Below, piece by piece: positions 20,944-30,558 of a DNA stretch of 64,000 bases. The stretch spans positions 806,001 to 870,000 of the forward strand of contig NZ_JAFJYB010000001.1 of NCBI RefSeq assembly GCF_018777385.1, read 5' to 3'. The DNA is from Candidatus Symbiopectobacterium endolongispinus (lineage in GTDB: Bacteria > Pseudomonadota > Gammaproteobacteria > Enterobacterales > Enterobacteriaceae). Positions within the stretch are counted from its first letter, which is position 1, and each line of letters opens with the position of its first letter. The translations under genes were made by a program, and so were the position numbers. The notes below the pieces were generated by a model. It searched no databases and was not told the DNA's origin. It saw nothing but the letters and a program-made list of their open reading frames with translations.

Positions 20944-22459
20944 GCAGGGGCTCCTCCGGTGGAGTAAAGTAAAAGGGTTTCTTCGCTGGCTTTGCGGCCA
21001 TCCAGTTCTGCCACAATGCGGCCATCCCACAGCACGCAAATGCGATCGCACAGCCCGACCAGTTCAGCGAATTCGCCGGAGGCGTAAATCACGCCTTTGC
21101 CTTCGCGAGCCAACTGATCGATCAAAAGAAAGAGATCGGTTTTGGCTTTGACATCAACGCCTTTGGTTGGCTCATCAAAGATCAGTACGTCGGCATCATT
21201 GCGCAGCCATTTGCCAATCGCGACCTTCTGTTGATTACCGCCTGACAGGCGACGCAGCGTCTGTGCTGGCCCGGTGGTTCGCACGCCGAGACGTGAAATA
21301 ATCTCCTGTGCCCAGCGCCACGCGCGTCGATGATTGAAAAGGCTCCAGCGAGAAAAGCTGTCGTCGGCGCTGATGCTCAGGTTCATCGCCACCGGCTCGT
21401 CAATAAAAATGCCTTCTTTGAGGCGTTCTTCCGGCACCAAAGCAATGCCTGCGGCGACAGCATCCGCCGGTGTGGTCGGCTGCCAGGGCTTGCCGCGCAG
21501 TTCACCGGATCGCACGCGGCTGGCATTGGCTCAAAACAGCGCTTTGCACAATTCGGTTTTCCCTGCGCCCGCCAGCCCGGCAATGCCAAGAATTTCGCCT
21601 CCGCGCAACTGCAACGAGATATCGTGCAGCAGCGTATTGTCATGCAGACCTTCAATCGCCAACAGGGCTTTACCGGTTATCGCCGGGCGACGCGGCGGAT
21701 AGATATCATTCAACGCATGGCCGAGCAATCTTTTCAGCGATCGCTTCGCCGCTTAACCCCGCCATTGGACTGCTTTCAATCAGGCGACCATCGCGCAATA
21801 CCGTCATGCGATCGCAAATCGCTTTTAGCTCATGGATACGGTGCGAGATAAACACCACTCCGATACCGCTATGCTGCAAGCGGCGCACCACGCTGAACAG
21901 GCGCTCGCTTTCGTGCTGATCGAGCGGTGCTGTGGGTTCATCAAGGATCAGGAAGCGACAGTGGTGGGAGAGGGCGCGCGCCAAGAGAATCTGCTGCTTT
22001 TCGGCCAGTGGGCATTGCTCGATGCGGCGACGCACGTCCAGTTCCACGCCTAACAGTGCTAGCGCGTTGCGCGCACTGTGTCGGATTTGTCGCCAGCGAT
22101 AGCTATGACCTGGCTTCGCCAACTGATCGAGCATAATGTTTTCCGCCACGCTCAGGCCTGGCACTAACGCGACGTCAACTTCCTGCTGTACCACATGGAT
22201 GCCGAGCTGCTTGGCCTGACGCGGTGAGCGAATCTCAACAGGTTTTCCATCAATGACAATGGTCCCCTGATAGTGTTCATGCGCACCGGAAAGTACCGCC
22301 ATCAGCGTTGATTTGCCTGCGCCATTGGCACCGGTCAGCGCGTGGATAGAACCGCCATACAGGGTGAAATCGACCTGCGTCAGCGCAGCGAAGCCGGAAA
22401 AGGCAATGGAAATCCCACGCATTTCCAGTTTATGTGGCGTTGGCCGATGTGTGTGTCAT
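20940..22459 (-). pseudogene. Sugar ABC transporter ATPase (RbsA/XylG-like), disrupted
   Basis: Double ATPase: first cassette with GANGAGKST, LAEKQQILLARAL and LILDEPTAPLD; second with GLAGAGKTE, LSGGNQQKVAIGKWL and LIFDEPTKGVD. The probable start is ATG 22459 (MTHT, GGGA upstream). A two-base deficit in the (AC)n stretch just after it would explain why KLEMRGISIAFSGF reads in another frame; otherwise the first usable ATG is 22422. One extra T near 21719 (ATTG for ATG) shifts the frame between the cassettes. A TGA at 21531-21533 replaces Gly after KALF, the frame continuing afterwards. Dead gene. Confidence 0.88.
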
Positions 22460-22566
22460 GGCGGTCATCCCAGGAAAAAAATCATCTGATCGGCCAGATC
22501 TTTCACGGGGTGATAACGCCTGGCAATGAACGAAAACGCATAAGATAAAGCAAAATGTTATTAGCA

Positions 22567-22600
22567 GTCCAGATGTCCAGATGTCCAGATGTCCAGATGT
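22567..22600 (+). repeat. 8-bp tandem repeat, four copies
   Basis: GTCCAGAT repeated four times exactly (22567-22598) plus GT, in the divergent spacer between the sugar ABC operon and hcxA. A length-variable microsatellite in a promoter region. Confidence 0.92.
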
Positions 22601-22753
22601 AACATGAAGATAATTCATAAAACAGACGCTTACAGATAAACATGAAAAAATGCATCATGATGTCCTCAATGTTTATAGCCATCCAGAAGTCTATTTATGA
22701 TAAGGTAGTGATTATTCACCGATGACAGTCAACACACGACAGGATGTAGCATC

Positions 22754-23833
22754 ATGACCAGCACGGCAATTCGCGTGGTAACCGGCCCCGCCAACTATTA
22801 CTCCTACCCCGGCGCGTTGCAGGAGTTGGAGAACCTTTATGCTCCGGCGCAGCTGGAAAACGCGGTCTGGATTTATGGTGAACGGGCGATTGCGGCGGCT
22901 ACCTCATTTTTGCCCGCGGCGTTCAACGTAGCTGGTGCGAAGCACATTGCTTTTGGCGGCCATTGCAGCGAAAGCGCGGTGGTGAAACTCTGTGCACAAG
23001 CGGGTGACGATCGTCAGGTGGTGATTGGTGTCGGCGGCGGTGCGCTGTTGGATACGGCTAAAGTGGTGGCGCGTCGCCTCGGTGTATCGCTGGTGACTAT
23101 CCCTACTATAGCCGCCGCCTGGACGCCGCTTTCCGTTTGGTATAACGATGAAGGCCAGGCGCTGCGTTTTGAGATTTTCAACGATGCCAACCATCTGGTG
23201 CTAGTGGAGCCAACCATCATTCTGCGCGCGCCGCAGGAATATTTGCTTGCAGGGATCGGCGATACGCTGGCGAAATGGTATGAGGCGGTGGTGTTGAGCC
23301 CACAACCGGAAAATCTGCCGCTGACGGTGCGTTTGGGGATTGAAGCGGCGCTCTCTATTCGTAATGTGCTGCTCAACAGCAGTGAACAGGCGTTGGCCGA
23401 TCAACGGCGTGGCGAACTGACTCAGGCTTTCCTTGATGTGGTCGATGCGATTATCGCTGGTGGTGGTATGGTCGGCGGCTTGGGCGAACGCTACACCCGT
23501 GTAGCTGCGGTGCACGCGGTGCATAACGGGTTGACCACCTTACCGCAAACCGAGCGTTTCCTGCACGGCACCAAAGTGGCTTATGGCATTCTGGTGCAGA
23601 GCGAACTGCTCGGACAGCGCGATGTGACCGAGCAGCTGATTACGGCGTTTGCGCGTTTCAACCTGCCCACCAGCCTGAAGGCGCTGGACGTGGATATCCA
23701 AAATCACGCCGATGTGGAGAAGGTCATTGCGCGCACGCTGGCACCATTCGAATCGATCCATGCGCTGCCTGTGCCGCTGAATGCAGAAAGCCTGCGTGGT
23801 GCCATCGAGCGGGTTGAGGCGTTATCGGCGTAA
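22754..23833 (+). CDS. hcxA: HcxA/YbdH iron-alcohol-dehydrogenase-family hydroxycarboxylate dehydrogenase
   Basis: NAD(P)H-dependent 2-oxo acid reductase of the GldA-like group, 359 aa. It has IRVVTGPANYYSYPG, the nucleotide loop GVGGGALLDTAK, FEIFNDANHLVLVEP, AGIGDTLAKWYEA and HAVHNGL, the metal or substrate His region. Start ATG 22754 with AGGA. The frame is open, but compared with E. coli HcxA a three-residue block is missing in TIAA-AWTPLS, where the family has TIAATCAAWTPLS. The deletion lies between GCC repeats and removes the position equivalent to the substrate Asp of glycerol dehydrogenase, so activity is doubtful. Divergent from the sugar ABC operon. Confidence 0.85.
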   Translation: MTSTAIRVVTGPANYYSYPGALQELENLYAPAQLENAVWIYGERAIAAATSFLPAAFNVAGAKHIAFGGHCSESAVVKLCAQAGDDRQVVIGVGGGALLDTAKVVARRLGVSLVTIPTIAAAWTPLSVWYNDEGQALRFEIFNDANHLVLVEPTIILRAPQEYLLAGIGDTLAKWYEAVVLSPQPENLPLTVRLGIEAALSIRNVLLNSSEQALADQRRGELTQAFLDVVDAIIAGGGMVGGLGERYTRVAAVHAVHNGLTTLPQTERFLHGTKVAYGILVQSELLGQRDVTEQLITAFARFNLPTSLKALDVDIQNHADVEKVIARTLAPFESIHALPVPLNAESLRGAIERVEALSA

Positions 23834-24333
23834 GTCCATCGAATGGCCTGTCAGGTATCAACGGGCCATGGATTACCCTACCAATTGTGCGGTGCGCTGC
23901 ATTTGTGGATTCTCGAAGGCAGGGGTAAAGGCGTCGACATCAACGTTGGCCATGCCTACGGTATGGCGGATTGCAGATGCCCTCCAGTTATGCACCGATG
24001 CGGCTCGCATCGCCCACGTCTAACAGAAAATCCATTTCTGCCAGGGCAGTACTTACACTCTGGCCCCCTTGGACGTTCTTACGGCGTTTAGCATGATCGC
24101 GTATAATCACGTGGCAGCCCCATCCGTCAGGTTCGGTATCGGAAAAAGCAAAATGGAGCAGGCAATCTTTCTTGCTGGGTGCTTTGCGGTATTGATAGCC
24201 CGCAATTATTGCAAGGTCTGGCGAAATGTCAAAAAGATTGGCCGTCGCTAACCACGTTTCATCATTAAGAAGCAGTTTAAGCGCTCACGTGTGAGCGCTT
24301 AAATGTATGGTAGGCAAAAATGAATACGGCGAA
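23834..24333. other. Unassigned degenerate region between hcxA and rsmJ
   Basis: About 500 bp holding only short overlapping frames. In E. coli dtpB lies between uspA and rsmJ; I see no dtpB remnant. It is probably eroded coding DNA. A palindrome near its end is listed separately. Confidence 0.45.
24276..24303. terminator. Palindrome between hcxA side and rsmJ
   Basis: TTTAAGCGCTCAC, GT, GTGAGCGCTTAAA: perfect 13-bp arms with a 2-base centre, 31 bp past the rsmJ stop. It may be the terminator of prlC-rsmJ, although no long T tract follows; an operator is the alternative. Confidence 0.55.
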
Positions 24334-25080
24334 CTACAGCGGCAAATAAAAATCAAAGCGGTGGCTTTTGGTGGTCAGCATCGATTGAGTGGCAATGCCC
24401 GCCAGCGGTGGGGCGTAGTCTGGACGCTTTACCACCACGCGCTTTTTCGCCAACGCTCGCGCGGGTGCCAGTAGGGCATCCGCATCGTCGTCCGCGCCCA
24501 CCAGCGATTGAAACACCCGCATCTCTTTCTTTACCAGCGCACTTTTTTGCCGATGAGGAAACATGGGATCGAGATAGACCACATCCGGTGGCGGTGTAAT
24601 ATCGCTCAGGGCTATGTGGCTTGAGGCGTGAATCAGCGTCAATCTTTCGCGCAGCCACGCGCCTATCTCGGCATCTTCATAACCACGTCGTAAACCATCG
24701 TCGAGCAGCGCGGCAACTACCGGGTTACGTTCCAGCATGCGTACACGACAGCCTAACGATGCCAGTACAAAGGCATCACGGCCTAATCCGGCGGTGGCAT
24801 CTACGACGTCCGGCAGATAATCCTTTTTGATACCGACCGCTTTAGCAACTGCTTCGCCGCGCCCGCCGCCAAAGCGACGGCGGTGGGCCATTGTACCAGA
24901 GACGAAATTGACATAAATAGCGCCGAGCCTCTCTTCATCCTGCTTGCGCAACTCCAGACGTTCTGGCGTCAGTACCAGTGCCAGCGTCGCGCTGGGATCG
25001 TCCTGCAATCCCCAACGTGTCGCTAATGCATCAAGGGCGCCTCTATCGGCCCCCTCTTCTATCAGCAGGCTGATATTCAC
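24334..25080 (-). CDS. rsmJ: 16S rRNA (guanine1516-N2)-methyltransferase RsmJ
   Basis: RsmJ methylates G1516 of 16S rRNA with SAM. 248 aa, about the E. coli length. It shows [19 protein letters not shown] (SAM motif I), [16 protein letters not shown] (motif II) and [20 protein letters not shown] (catalytic motif). ATG 25080 overlaps the prlC stop (ATGA), so it is coupled to prlC as in E. coli. Intact. Confidence 0.95.
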   Translation of the reverse strand: MNISLLIEEGADRGALDALATRWGLQDDPSATLALVLTPERLELRKQDEERLGAIYVNFVSGTMAHRRRFGGGRGEAVAKAVGIKKDYLPDVVDATAGLGRDAFVLASLGCRVRMLERNPVVAALLDDGLRRGYEDAEIGAWLRERLTLIHASSHIALSDITPPPDVVYLDPMFPHRQKSALVKKEMRVFQSLVGADDDADALLAPARALAKKRVVVKRPDYAPPLAGIATQSMLTTKSHRFDFYLPL

Positions 25081-27116
25081 CCTTTAATACCATAATGGTG
25101 CAGTATGGCGTCAAGTTGCGGCTCACGGCCACGGAAGCGCTTGAACAGATCCATCGGCGCTTCGGAACCGCCGCGCGACAGGATATTATCCAGGAAAGAC
25201 TGGCCGGTGGTGCGGTTGAAAATGCCTTCTTCTTCAAAGCGCGAGTAGGCGTCCGCAGCCAGAACATCCGCCCACAGGTAGCTGTAGTAGCCTGCGGCAT
25301 AGCCGCCTGCGAAAATGTGGCTGAAGGCGTGCGGGAAGCGATTCCAGCTTGGGCTTGGCACGACGGCGACCTTGGCTTTGACATCGGCCAGTGTCGGCAG
25401 AATTTGTGCCCCTTTTGCCGGATCGTATTCCGCATGCAGACGGAAATCGAACAGGCCGAACTCAAGCTGGCGCAGGATAAACAAAGCCGCCTGATAGTTT
25501 TTGGCCGCCAGCATCTTGTCCAGCATGTCTTGTGGCAGCGGTTCGCCGGTTTCGTAGTGACCGGAGATAAACGCCAACGCTTCCGGCTCCCAACACCAGT
25601 TTTCCATAAACTGGCTCGGCAGTTCGACGGCATCCCATGGCACACCACTAATGCCAGCTACCCCTGCGGTATCGATCTGCGTCAGCATATGATGCAGGCC
25701 GTGACCAAATTCATGGAACAACGTGGTGACTTCATCGTGGGTGAACAGCGCGGGTTTACCGTTGACTGGACGGTTAAAATTACATACCAGATAGGCCACC
25801 GGTTTTTGCAGTTCACCGTTGCTTTTGCGCAGGCGTCCCGCACAGTCATCCATCCAGGCACCGCCACGCTTGTGTTCGCGCGCATAGAGATCGAGATAGA
25901 AGCTGCCGCGCAGTTCGCCGTTTTCATCAAACAGGTCAAAGAAACGTACTTCGGGGTGCCATACGTCTACGTAGTGGCGCTCTTTGGCTGTGATGCCGTA
26001 AATGCGCTTCACCACTTCAAACAGCCCTTCAACCACGCGTTGTTCTGGGAAATAAGGGCGCAGTTGCTCATCACTGATGGTGTAGATGTGTTGTTTTTGC
26101 AATTCGCTGTAGTAAGTGATGTCCCACGGTTGCAGTTCGCCAGCGTCATAATGCGCTTTGGCGAAGGCGCGCAGTTGTGCCAGTTCCGCTTCCCCTTGTG
26201 GGCGGGCACGCGTTGCCAGATCGTTGAGGAAATCCAGCACTTGTTGTGGATTTTCTGCCATTTTGGTGGCAAGGGACTTATCAGCGAAGCTGTCAAAGCC
26301 TAACAGTTGCGCCAGTTCATGGCGCAGCGCCAGCTCCTCGGCCATCACTTCGCTGTTATCCCATTTGCCCGCATTCGGCCCCTGATCGGAGGCGCTGGTT
26401 GCGTAGGCACGATACATCTCTTCACGCAGCGCCTGATTGGCGCAGTAGGTCATGACAGGCAGATAGTTGGGGATATCCAGCGTCAGCAGCCAACCTTCCA
26501 GTCCTTTAGCCTCGGCTTGTGCGGCGGCGGCCAGTGCGCTTTCCGGCATCCCTTCAAGCTGCGCAACGTCAGTGATGTGTTTATTCCAACCCATGGTGGC
26601 GTCGAGCACGTTGTTGCTGTACTGCGCGCCCAGTTCAGACAGACGCGCGGCAATTTCGCCATAGCGTTTCTGTTTTTCCGGCGGCAAACCGATACCGGAC
26701 AGTTCGAAGTCGCGCAACGCGTTATCCACCGCTTTTTTCTCCGCGACGCTCAATGTGGCGTAGTGGGATCCTTCTTTCAGGTCGCGATACGCCTGATACA
26801 AACCGTTGTGTTGTCCAACCCAGGTGCTGTATTCAGACAGTAGCGGCAAGCATTGCTCATAGGCAGCACGCAGCTCAGGGCTATTTTTCACGGCATTGAG
26901 ATGGCCGATCGGGGAGAACAGACGGCCCAGACGATCGTCGCTCTCTGCCAGCGGTTGACACAGATTTTCCCAGGTGAATGGTGCACCCTGCGCGACCACG
27001 CGCTCAACCGCACTGCGACAGTCTGCCAGCGCAGACTGAACGGCGGGGACGATGTCATCAACAGTGATGGCGGAAAAGGGGGGCAGGGTAAACGGGGTCA
27101 ATAATGGATTCGTCAT
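25077..27116 (-). CDS. prlC: Oligopeptidase A
   Basis: Cytoplasmic M3-family zinc metallopeptidase that degrades oligopeptides including cleaved signal peptides. 679 aa against 680 in E. coli. Zinc site [11 protein letters not shown] near residue 468 and the downstream Glu region [17 protein letters not shown] are intact, as is [20 protein letters not shown]. Starts MTNPLLTPF at ATG 27116. First gene of prlC-rsmJ. Complete, with no frame interruption over 2 kb. Confidence 0.96.
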   Translation of the reverse strand: MTNPLLTPFTLPPFSAITVDDIVPAVQSALADCRSAVERVVAQGAPFTWENLCQPLAESDDRLGRLFSPIGHLNAVKNSPELRAAYEQCLPLLSEYSTWVGQHNGLYQAYRDLKEGSHYATLSVAEKKAVDNALRDFELSGIGLPPEKQKRYGEIAARLSELGAQYSNNVLDATMGWNKHITDVAQLEGMPESALAAAAQAEAKGLEGWLLTLDIPNYLPVMTYCANQALREEMYRAYATSASDQGPNAGKWDNSEVMAEELALRHELAQLLGFDSFADKSLATKMAENPQQVLDFLNDLATRARPQGEAELAQLRAFAKAHYDAGELQPWDITYYSELQKQHIYTISDEQLRPYFPEQRVVEGLFEVVKRIYGITAKERHYVDVWHPEVRFFDLFDENGELRGSFYLDLYAREHKRGGAWMDDCAGRLRKSNGELQKPVAYLVCNFNRPVNGKPALFTHDEVTTLFHEFGHGLHHMLTQIDTAGVAGISGVPWDAVELPSQFMENWCWEPEALAFISGHYETGEPLPQDMLDKMLAAKNYQAALFILRQLEFGLFDFRLHAEYDPAKGAQILPTLADVKAKVAVVPSPSWNRFPHAFSHIFAGGYAAGYYSYLWADVLAADAYSRFEEEGIFNRTTGQSFLDNILSRGGSEAPMDLFKRFRGREPQLDAILHHYGIKG

Positions 27117-27307
27117 ATCACGGTCCTATCGTTATGTGTCAGCCAGCGATAATGGCAGTCGCGCGAGCGGCAGCGCTGGCAAAAAAAGCGAATTATTGAT
27201 TAACATGAGGCCAGAAAGGGCAAAAATCAATGAACGGGGGAAAATTTCCTGAGCATGTGAAAACCGCGCGGATTGCACACGTCAGCATGGGGTACTGCGC
27301 AGATGTT

Positions 27308-27664
27308 TCACTTCGATGTAGCGTGTAGTGTGAAGAGAGCGGTATTGTGTTTAACGTGCCATACGTACTGCCTCATTCCCTCCCGGCGTATCATAACCGG
27401 CATAAAAATAGACCACGGTTTGTGGATTACCGTATTCACTAAAAATTCAGCGATACGGTCACGCTCCAGCCCATAGCGCCGTGAGAGCAGACCTGCCTCA
27501 AACGCGGCTTTTTGTCGATCGCCCACCGCCTCCGCCAGTTTATACGCATATCCACAGATATAACCGCGTCGATATTCGAGACCGTGATGCTAAATTTCGC
27601 TCAAGGGTTGTGACGTCTGGGCCTTAAGCCCGTCCATAATGCCGTCGCCAAAGGGGTTTGCCAT
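27308..27664 (-). pseudogene. YghW-like DUF2623 protein, nonsense codon
   Basis: A small protein resembling E. coli YghW (DUF2623), function unknown. ATG 27664 gives MANPFGDGIMDGLKAQTS; an in-frame TAG at 27590-27592 stops it at residue 25. The same frame then reads HHGLEYRRGYICGYAYK and GDRQKAAFEAGLLSRRYGL, the conserved family core. Only one lesion is visible, so it may be a recent loss. Confidence 0.75.
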
Positions 27665-27853
27665 GATGTTCTCCACTCACTACCATTATATACTTAATAA
27701 TATAATGATCGATCGACCCTTTCGGCAAGGGGGATTGCAAGAGGATTGCGTTATGGTTTTCCGGTGATATTTTCTGTGGCAGAACGTTTATACTGTGTGG
27801 GACATGATCTTGCCTTCGGGCGCCCCGCTTATTTCACCGGAACAAAAACCGTT

Positions 27854-28616
27854 ATGTTGAGTTATCGCCACAGTTTCCATGCCGGCAACCATGCCGACGT
27901 ACTGAAGCACACTGTTCAGAGCCTGATCATTACTGCGCTCAAAGAAAAAGAGAAACCGTTTCTGTATCTGGATACCAATGCAGGGGCCGGGCGTTATCAG
28001 CTCAGCGGTGAACATGCGGAACGCACCGGGGAGTATCTGGAAGGGATTGCCAAACTGTGGCAACGGGACGATATTCCTGAAGCGCTCACCCCTTACCTGA
28101 ATGCGGTTAAAGCCTACAACAGTAATGGCACGCTACGTTTCTACCCCGGCTCGCCGCTGATTGCGCGCCAACTGCTGCGCGGGCGAAAGTGGTGCGCGAA
28201 GACGGCTATCAGCAGTTGAAATCTCAGTTGCCGCCCGCCTCTCGCCGTGGATTTATCCTGATAGATCCCCCCTATGAGTTGAAAACTGATTATCAGGCGG
28301 TGGTCAAAGGGATTCAGGAAGGTTACAAACGTTTTGCCACCGGCGTCTACGCGCTGTGGTATCCGGTAGTATTACGTCAGCAAATCAAGCGCATGCTCAA
28401 AGACCTGGAAGCCACCGGTATCCGTAATATTCTGCAAATTGAATTGGCTATCTGCCGGGCAGCGATCGCTATGGCATGACGGCTTCAGGCATGATCGTGA
28501 TCAACCCGCCGTGGAAACTGCAAGCGCAAATGCAGGCGCTGCTGCCGTGGCTGCACGGTGTTCTTGCGCCTAATGGCACTGGGCATGCGTTGATTGAGTA
28601 GGTGGTGCCGGAATAA
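27854..28616 (+). pseudogene. rlmJ: 23S rRNA (adenine2030-N6)-methyltransferase RlmJ, disrupted
   Basis: RlmJ makes m6A2030 in 23S rRNA. ATG 27854 gives the canonical MLSYRHSFHAGNHADVLKHT. After ARQLLR near 28180 about 26 codons are deleted with a frame change, and the reading resumes as AKVVREDGYQQLK. The catalytic DPPY (LIDPPYELKTDY) survives. Near 28452 a further frameshift interrupts IELA before LPGSDRYGMTASG. Finally TGG is TAG at 28599-28601 before VVPE, and the ancestral TAA is at 28614-28616. Three independent lesions. Confidence 0.92.
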
Positions 28617-28693
28617 CCTGACAGGTTTTGCCGCAGACCGAGTTCAAGGGTTACACTGCGTTTTATTCTCTTCACTTAACCATGGATCTTCCC

Positions 28694-29760
28694 ATGACAA
28701 AGCATTATGACTATCTCGCTATCGGTGGCGGCACCTGCGTTAATGTCGGCTGCGTACCGAAAAAGGTCATGTGGCATGCGGCGCAGATTGCCGAAGCGAT
28801 CCACCAGTATGGGCCGGACTATGGTTTTGATACCACCGTTAACGCCTTCAACTGGGATGTCCTGGTGAAGAACCGCAGTGCCTACATCGATCGCATTCAT
28901 CAGTCCTACAACAATGTGCTGGGCAAAAACAAGGTAGACGTTATCCACGGTTTTGCGCGTTTTGTCGATGTGCACACCGTTGAAGTGAATGGCGAAACCA
29001 TTACTGCCGACCATATTGTTATCGTGACGGGAGGCTGGCCGACGCGTCCTTCGATTCCTGGGGTTGAGTACGGTATCGATTCCGACGGTTTTTTTGCGCT
29101 TGACGGCTTGCCAAAGCGCACGGCAATTGTCGGTGCGGGCTATACGCCGTTGAGATCGCCGGTGTTGTGAACGCGCTCGGTTCCGAAACCCATCTGTTTG
29201 TGCGCAAGCACGCGCCGTTGCGCGGCTTTGACCCGCTGATCTTCACTACGCTGGTGGAAGTGATGAAGGCAGAAGGGCCGATGCTGCATACCGAATCCTC
29301 GCCGCAGTCCGTGGAGAAAAACGCTGATGGTAGCCTGACTCTGCATCTGACCAACGGTGAATCTCATACCGTGGATTGCCTGATTTGGGCGATTGGTCGT
29401 GAGCCAGCAACCGATAACCTCAATATTGAAGCGGCGGGCGTCATCAAAGACGAGCGTGGTTTTATCCAGGTGGATAAATACCAAAACACCAACGTGCCGG
29501 GCGTTTATGCGGTGGGCGACAACACGGGCGCTGTCGAACTGACGCCAGTGGCTGTTGCGGCGGGGCGCCGCCTCTCAGAACGGCTGTTTAACAACAAGCC
29601 GGAAGAGAAAATCGTGGGCATACATGGTATCGGCTTTGGCATGGATGAAATGCTGCAAGGCTTTGCCGTAGCGGTGAAAATGGGCGCGACTAAACGCGAC
29701 TTCGACAACACCGTGGCGATTCATCCGACCGCATCGGAAGAGTTTGTGACGATGCGCTAA
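28694..29760 (+). pseudogene. gor: Glutathione reductase, multiply deleted
   Basis: Gor keeps glutathione reduced with NADPH. The start at ATG 28694 (MTKHYDYLAIGGG) is normal. About 27 codons are then missing in frame between GGG and TCVNVGC, which removes the FAD-binding loop and helix. The redox pair CVNVGC is kept. One base is lost near 29143 in VGAGYIAVE, shifting the frame. A third deletion of about 65-70 codons joins NKPEEK to IVGIHGIGFGMDE and removes the start of the dimer domain; the repeated GAAGAGAAA presumably mediated it. The C-terminal HPTASEEFVTMR is present. Clearly non-functional. Confidence 0.94.
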
Positions 29761-29791
29761 GGTCGCTGCCTGACGACCTGTTCAATGCCTT

Positions 29792-29820
29792 AAAAGAAGC
29801 TCAATCCTGAGCTTCTTTTT
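29792..29820. terminator. Bidirectional terminator between gor and tetR-type gene
   Basis: 12-bp stem AAAAGAAGCTCA / TGAGCTTCTTTT with a 4-base loop and further T residues; serves both convergent genes. Confidence 0.88.
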
Positions 29821-29841
29821 TTATTGGCGGCACTCTACGGT

Positions 29842-30456
29842 TTACTGCTTCGACGCTTCAGCCCGATAAGCAAGCAGAAATACTGTGATGGCACGAGAAA
29901 CCGCGTCTTCAATGCGTTTGGCGTCAGGCGCGGTGTCTACGCCCAATGCCGCGACAAGAAACAACTCCGCTTCAATCAGCCCTTTCAAATGCATCGCGCA
30001 TACCCAACTGTCTGAGTGACGCAGAATGCCTTCGTCGCTTTTTTTACTCAGGTAATGGCTTAACCGCTTCCAGCCCTTTTGTGGCCCTTCGGCATAAAAC
30101 AAGCGGCCAATATCGCTACGTTCTGATTCGCTAATCGCCATGCGCCAGATTGCCATCAGGCCGCTGCTCAGCACTGAGGAGAGGTAATTGCGGCCAAATT
30201 GATTAAGCGTCGTTTCGATATCTTTCTTTGGGTCTACTGATTCGAAAGCTTCCGCGATGTTGGTTTTGGCTGACGATGCCATGACAGCAGAGAAGATCTC
30301 TTCTTTGGAACTGAAATAGTTATAGAGCGTTGATTTGGAGCCCCCGACGCGACTGGCTATTTCTGACATCGACGTGTTGTTGAATCCCTGCTCTATAAAT
30401 GCGCGCGCCGCGATATCCAGAATGGCTTGACGCTTGGTTTCACTTTTAACTCGCAT
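29842..30456 (-). CDS. TetR/AcrR-family transcriptional repressor of the adjacent efflux operon
   Basis: 204-aa regulator. An N-terminal helix-turn-helix spans residues ~8-55 (ILDIAARAFIEQGFNNTSM, IASRVGGSKSTLYNYFSSK), and a C-terminal ligand domain is of the AefR-like TetR_C type. It is divergent from the efflux operon starting at 30559, the usual arrangement for a local repressor sensing pump substrates. The frame is intact although all three pump genes are broken; it may be kept by chance or regulate other genes. Confidence 0.88.
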   Translation of the reverse strand: MRVKSETKRQAILDIAARAFIEQGFNNTSMSEIASRVGGSKSTLYNYFSSKEEIFSAVMASSAKTNIAEAFESVDPKKDIETTLNQFGRNYLSSVLSSGLMAIWRMAISESERSDIGRLFYAEGPQKGWKRLSHYLSKKSDEGILRHSDSWVCAMHLKGLIEAELFLVAALGVDTAPDAKRIEDAVSRAITVFLLAYRAEASKQ

Positions 30457-30558
30457 ACGCTTCTCTTCTCTTTACGTCCAATGGGCAAGCTTCTCTTGAC
30501 TATCGTTTTATGTCAAGCTATAACAATACCACACTGTACGGTATTAAAAGGGTGTATC

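Noticed and set aside
22567-22600. Possible small CRISPR array
   Set aside because: The repeats are 8 bp with no spacers and no cas genes nearby; it is a simple tandem repeat.
23843-24251. Two short frames after hcxA as new genes
   Set aside because: They overlap in different frames, lack ribosome-binding sites and have no recognisable domain; probably eroded DNA.
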